Source of the DNA: Calliphora vicina
Taxonomy: Eukaryota; Arthropoda; Insecta; Diptera; Calliphoridae
Reading direction: 5' to 3'
Assembly (NCBI RefSeq): GCF_958450345.1
Contig: NC_088784.1
Span: forward strand, 40,300,278-40,364,277
Length of the DNA stretch: 64,000 nt
Part shown: positions 60,601 to 64,000 of the stretch, one piece after another
Layout of the letters: each line of letters opens with the position of its first letter
How positions within the stretch are numbered: the first letter of the stretch is position 1
Program-made: the position numbers and the translations under genes
Notes under the pieces: model-generated
Seen by the model: the letters and a program-made list of their open reading frames with translations, nothing else
Database searches by the model: none
What the model was told of the DNA's origin: nothing

Positions 60601-62074
60601 TATACTATATAACAAATTATGGAAAAGCCAAGGGATTTATCTTACAACAATACTGAGAGAAATTAGTTCTATTTTTATTATATGGAATGAAAATTATTTT
60701 TTTTAAAAGCAATTAATATTCCAGATTTTAACAGACATGTGGTTAATCTGAAAAAGAATACATTTTAAATGAACTTAACAAATTACAATATCAAAAGTAA
60801 ATATGTAGTAGCAAGTAAACAAAAGAGTTAAGTGAGATAGCCAAATTAGTACTAACAGATGTTTTAATAAATTAGAAAATGTTTTTTTCTTTCGTTTTCA
60901 AATGCAACAAGCTAAAAGAAATGAAAGAAAATACAGTTTCAACAGCAATTCTTTGTTGTCTGGAAAATGTTTATGTTAGTTTTCGAACGTTTAATAATGA
61001 GTTAGAGAATTGTTAAAAATTATAGCAAAAACAACAAACAGTAACAAATAAATTTTCAACGCGAATTATATTTAAACAGTAGCAAACAAGCAAGCATGTA
61101 CTTGGCCAGGCAGGCAGCGAGCCAAACAAAACATGTACACAGAACAGAGCCTTGCTTGCAGCATTCATCCAGCCATCCAGCATCCATTGTTTCTGAATGG
61201 TTTTTTTGTTTTAATTTCCATACATGTGCAATTTTTTTAGTTTTAGTAACAACTTATTGGAAATTTTTCAAAAAAAAAAACAGAACAATAACAAAAAAAC
61301 GTAGAAAGAACGCTTGTGGTTTCTATTTTGTTTATAGTTAAATGTTTCGTTTACCAAACAGTTTGTGGAATGGTGTGGATTCAAAGAGATTTCTAAAGGT
61401 GAATGTTTGATAGCGATTGCCACGCTTTGATGAACCATAACTTGGTATATAATCATCGTAGTCTTTGGCACCTGTAGTACGATAGCGATAACCGCTACCA
61501 TAACCATTTGAGCCACCATAACCACCAGTCGACGTATATGATGATGAGTTGCTGTAGCTGCTTTTATGTAAAGTCGAGCGAGAATCGTATATTTTTCGTT
61601 TGCGTTCTACCCAGACAGACGATCATTTAATTGATAGAGTACGATTTAGTTTATTTTATATACATACAAACATATGTACGTAGTTCAACAACATAAAATA
61701 TTTAGAAAAGAAAATAATTTTTAAATATATTTACAAAATAGTAAAGAAAAGTTAATTTGGGAGGACATTTTTAAAATGGAAGGGACATTTATAATTTCAA
61801 CATGTCATAAGTTGTAATTTAACTCACCGTCTGATAAAACTTCGTAAGCTTCGGATAACTCACGAAAACGTTTGTTGGCCTCATCTAAATTATCTGGATT
61901 TTTATCCGGATGCCACTTTAATGCCAATTTTCTGTAACTAAATTGAAAACAACAAAACAACTATTAGTATTAACTTGAAAACATATTGATTTTATAATAA
62001 AAAACTTACGCTTTTTTAATTTCTCCTTCTGTGGCTTGACGTGGTACCTCTAGAACTTTGTAATAATCTACCAT
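54648..62074 (-). CDS. mrj: mrj, DNAJB6-type Hsp40 co-chaperone, long isoform (5 coding exons)
   Basis: Coding exons, in transcript order: 62074..62010, 61937..61828, 55397..55194, 55125..54828, 54753..54648; 783 nt, 260 aa. Each junction has GT/AG borders and a consistent phase (2, 1, 1, 2). The J domain covers residues 1-66, with HPD at 31-33 in [18 protein letters not shown], which as remembered is nearly the fly Mrj sequence. Exon 3 gives [16 protein letters not shown] and a Phe/His-rich stretch with [15 protein letters not shown]. Exon 4 is Ser/Gly-rich with a run of five His and KRTSTSTTF near its end. Exon 5 carries [13 protein letters not shown] and VNGVAQ, the conserved DNAJB6 tail. 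The protein stimulates Hsp70 ATPase through the J domain and restrains aggregation of polyQ and prion-like proteins; in Drosophila Mrj acts in neurons, including on Orb2. A candidate poly(A) signal (AATAAA on the minus strand) is at 54502..54497. Confidence 0.95.
55905..55985 (+). repeat. Two short CCGGTTT/GGTTAACCGA direct repeats
   Basis: AAAACCGGTTTGTCGGTTAA and AAAACCGGTTTTTCGGTTAA, each followed by CCGA, lie about 42 bp apart in the mrj intron. The phrase is like the interior of the hAT-like MITE at 18717..19501. Confidence 0.5.
56434..58248. mobile_element. Inverted-repeat element in the mrj intron, 1815 bp, non-coding
   Basis: GCACAGTGCTTTGTT at 56434 and its complement AACAAAGCACTGTGC ending at 58248; ATGGACAAAAAT also pairs just inside. 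GGT occurs outside both ends. Inside are three degenerate units with GCAAGGAT and CATATAT near 56561, 56701 and 56962. The 79 aa frame at 56519..56758 spans two of these and is not recognised. Confidence 0.6.
59493..60338. mobile_element. hAT-like MITE with family C core, 846 bp, 8-bp target duplication
   Basis: TAGGGTGGCCCTTAATAAA and its complement form the outer TIR, which continues for about 85 bp (GGATTTTGGCCATTCTCACC). ATATACAT is duplicated at 59485..59492 and 60339..60346. The centre is family C sequence (GCCAGGCCATTAACATGTCT and others). No transposase. Confidence 0.85.
61338..62074 (-). CDS. mrj: mrj short isoform with alternative terminal exon
   Basis: Same first two exons as the long form (62074..62010, 61937..61828), then exon 61606..61338; 444 nt, 147 aa. 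The acceptor at 61608..61607 follows a pyrimidine-rich run and enters in phase 1, exactly as the long-form exon does. Both third exons begin with a related helix: ERKRKIYD here and EKKRRVYD in the long form, so the J domain is completed either way. The remainder is Ser/Tyr/Gly-rich ([14 protein letters not shown]) and ends in [16 protein letters not shown]. This closing motif recalls a Drosophila mrj isoform from memory. The form lacks the DNAJB6 Ser/Thr-rich region and C-terminal domain, so it should bind Hsp70 but differ in client handling or localisation (inference). Confidence 0.88.
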
Positions 62075-62300
62075 TTTGTTAGAATTTTGTGTTTAAGTAT
62101 TTCAAGTGTAAAATGTGTGTTTTCTTCTTGCAAAATTTAAGTACCAGTGGTCCTTCTTTTACTATTTCTAGCGACCACCAAATGTCAGTTCTCAAATGTC
62201 TTTTAGATATTCTTGGTTGATTGATGAGTTCTCTTTCCGAGTGATTAATGAAGTTTTAATACTAATGATGATGTTATCTGCAAAGAATTTAAAAAAATAC
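62075..62300 (-). promoter_or_regulatory. 5' UTR / proximal promoter region of mrj
   Basis: Sequence directly upstream of the mrj ATG, without open frames or repeat matches. The transcription start is unknown and a further noncoding exon upstream is possible. Confidence 0.35.
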
Positions 62301-63057
62301 ACATTCAAAGTATTAGTATTTATAAATTAGAAAGGAAACACATCGCAGTTTAGTGTGCAAATGTGCTAAGTTCACTTTCTATGAAAACTGAGACTGTTTG
62401 TGTTAAAAATGTTTACAATTATTTTGTATTTTCTCTTCCATTTTGTGGTATGCAAACGTGTCAAGTCCATTTCATTTTGTCAAAATTGCAATATTATTAT
62501 CACAGTCAAATGTTATTGAGTATAATTACTAATAGCGTCAAACTGGTTTTAATTATTGACTTATTCATCAAATTTCCACCAAAAAACTTAAAGCATAATT
62601 TGTTTAAGGAAATATTTGATCATTTGGAAATTTATTATCATCTTGTCTACTAATATGAGCAACTTTAGTGCAAATAGAGGCTTTAAATTCCCAAAACAGA
62701 GCTAAAATGATAAAAATAAAGAATAATTTTTATAAGAAAATGTAAATATATCCTAAAAAGAGACGCTATCGCATTTCTTCAAAACTGTAATTATTTATCA
62801 TTTGAAATCATAGCAAATAAGTAATAAAAGCAAGGATTTTAAAATTTGTGAATAAGGACTTAGCACTTCTGCTCTGAATCAAATTCATATACTTTACTCT
62901 CTATAATCTCTTCAATTTTGCAAATTTTAAGAGTAAATAAAATAGTTTAAACATATTTGGGACATAAACGAGGCAGAATACAGAAAAATATATATGTAAA
63001 GGCATTTAGTACTCAACATCGATTGAAGGGCATTATTCAACAGGACTCAATGTCTCA
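62301..63057. other. Intergenic AT-rich DNA upstream of mrj
   Basis: The 96 aa plus-strand frame at 62363..62653 has no recognised domain. Nothing else seen. Confidence 0.4.
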
Positions 63058-63345
63058 TTATACCCTACACCACCATAGTGTGGAGAATAATTTTCTGAGT
63101 CGATTAAATGATGTCCGTCCGTCTGCCTGGCTGGCTGTCCATGTAAACCTTGTGCGCAAAGTACAGGTCACAATTTTGAAGATATTTCGATCAAATTTGG
63201 CACATATGTATATTTGTTTCGGCCCAAGGACAAAGCCTGGCTGAAATCGGTCCATTATTTCATCTAGTCTCCATACAAATGTCTTCCCGAAATAGGACTT
63301 CATCGGCCATAAATGTTTAATTTAATTTTATATAGGTATCTACAC
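63058..63345 (-). repeat. Dispersed repeat family B, partial copy (reverse)
   Basis: TATACCCTACACCACCATAG, GTCCGTCCGTCTGCCTGGCT and GGCTGAAATCGGTCCATTAT are the complement of the 3' half of the family B copy at 21185..21938. The 95 and 81 aa frames here are crossings of this repeat. Confidence 0.75.
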
Positions 63346-64000
63346 AAATTTCGAGGGATGTTATAAATAAATGGTTGCGTTGACAAAAACTCGGTTATTT
63401 TTATTTCAATTCTATCTGACTTTCTGTAGCTAGAATATTCATAGTTATATCCAACTGCTTCATAAGTGTTACATAGACAAAAGTTATGAAATTTATCAAT
63501 TTATTTCATTACAACTGCAGTCTACAGTTTTCAATTTCTCCGCTGAATTAATACAAATTATTTCAACCATTTCATGTTGAAAATACAAACCACTGATTTA
63601 AATCAAAATTCCCAATAATTATGTTTAATGTCTTCTAATAAACAAGACCGGAAACGAGTCAAAACGTACAATCAAATCATACAAAATACAACAACATTGC
63701 TAATATGGGCCAACTACAATAATCACTTATCGAAAGAGAAATAAAAAAATAAATGCAAAAAAATAAATATAAAACAAAAGCCGAAGATAAAAAACGGCAA
63801 AACTAATTAACTAATTATAAAGTGAAAAGCAAACACAATCCAGTCCATCATGTTAGATATTGTTTATTATGAATAATTATACGTAGCATAAATTTAATAA
63901 TAATAAACCCCACCATCAAATATATGGATGAGAATGTCAAATCCGTCTGCAGTCAAGTGACAGTCAGCGAAACAGACAGACATACACGTAATAATATAAA
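63346..64000. other. Intergenic AT-rich DNA at the window end
   Basis: No recognised feature. Confidence 0.45.

Larger units (their letters stand above)
55398..61337 (-). other. mrj: Long mrj intron between the alternative terminal exon and the long-form exons
   Basis: The long form must skip from the donor at 61827 to the acceptor at 55398. The interval holds a 1.8 kb inverted-repeat element (56434..58248), a hAT-like MITE (59493..60338), a short CCGGTTT repeat (55905..55985) and otherwise unremarkable AT-rich DNA. Confidence 0.8.

Noticed and set aside
61268..61525. 85-aa minus-strand frame
   Set aside because: It is a different frame of the mrj alternative terminal exon, whose proper frame ends [15 protein letters not shown].
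1..64000. tRNA, rRNA, CRISPR and bacterial-type operon signals
   Set aside because: None seen; introns, poly(A) signals and the eukaryotic gene and transposon families exclude a prokaryotic reading.

Overview
The window is AT-rich eukaryotic DNA from an insect, most probably a calyptrate fly (blowfly, flesh fly or house-fly type). Two spliced genes match higher-fly proteins closely, introns have GT/AG borders, and most of the rest is built from repeats. The placement rests on gene content and on remembered repeat phrases, not on a database search.

Host genes. (1) An RNF25-like E3 ubiquitin ligase, plus strand, 29155..31601, four coding exons, 427 aa, with RWD domain, RING and a His/Ser-rich tail. 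(2) mrj (DNAJB6-type Hsp40 co-chaperone), minus strand, 62074..54648. The first two coding exons carry the J domain and then splice either to a nearby terminal exon (61606..61338, 147 aa form) or across about 6.4 kb to three exons (55397..54648, 260 aa form). The reading phase agrees at every junction of both forms. No other host protein gene could be supported and no rRNA, tRNA or CRISPR array was seen.

Repeat layout. 1..28 kb: intergenic DNA filled with small elements. They include a Helitron-like 3' end, a 350 bp palindrome, a fragment of a long-TIR DNA transposon, a pogo-like MITE, a PIF/Harbinger-like MITE, several fold-back elements and two dispersed repeat families (here called A and B). 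Insertions are nested in several places: a hAT-like MITE in fold-back family D, family B in fold-back family C, and a TA-flanked MITE in family A. 33..53 kb: a block of larger transposons. It holds a Ty3/gypsy element with 324 bp LTRs that look identical (33315..40047), split by a DNA transposon with about 280 bp TIRs and an unusual DDD-type transposase fragment (36609..39305). After it come a decayed I-like LINE (about 41990..46990), a complete but inactivated Tc1 element with about 230 bp TIRs (47041..48690), and further MITE, LTR-like and family A/C copies. 53..64 kb: mrj, with more MITEs in its long intron.

The two genes have no visible functional link. One is a ubiquitin ligase of a family tied to ribosome stress and NF-kB signalling; the other is an Hsp70 co-chaperone that suppresses aggregation. 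The main material for follow-up is the nested and chimeric mobile DNA: the defective gypsy copy with young LTRs, the DDD-transposase element with subterminal repeats, and fold-back families that share a core.
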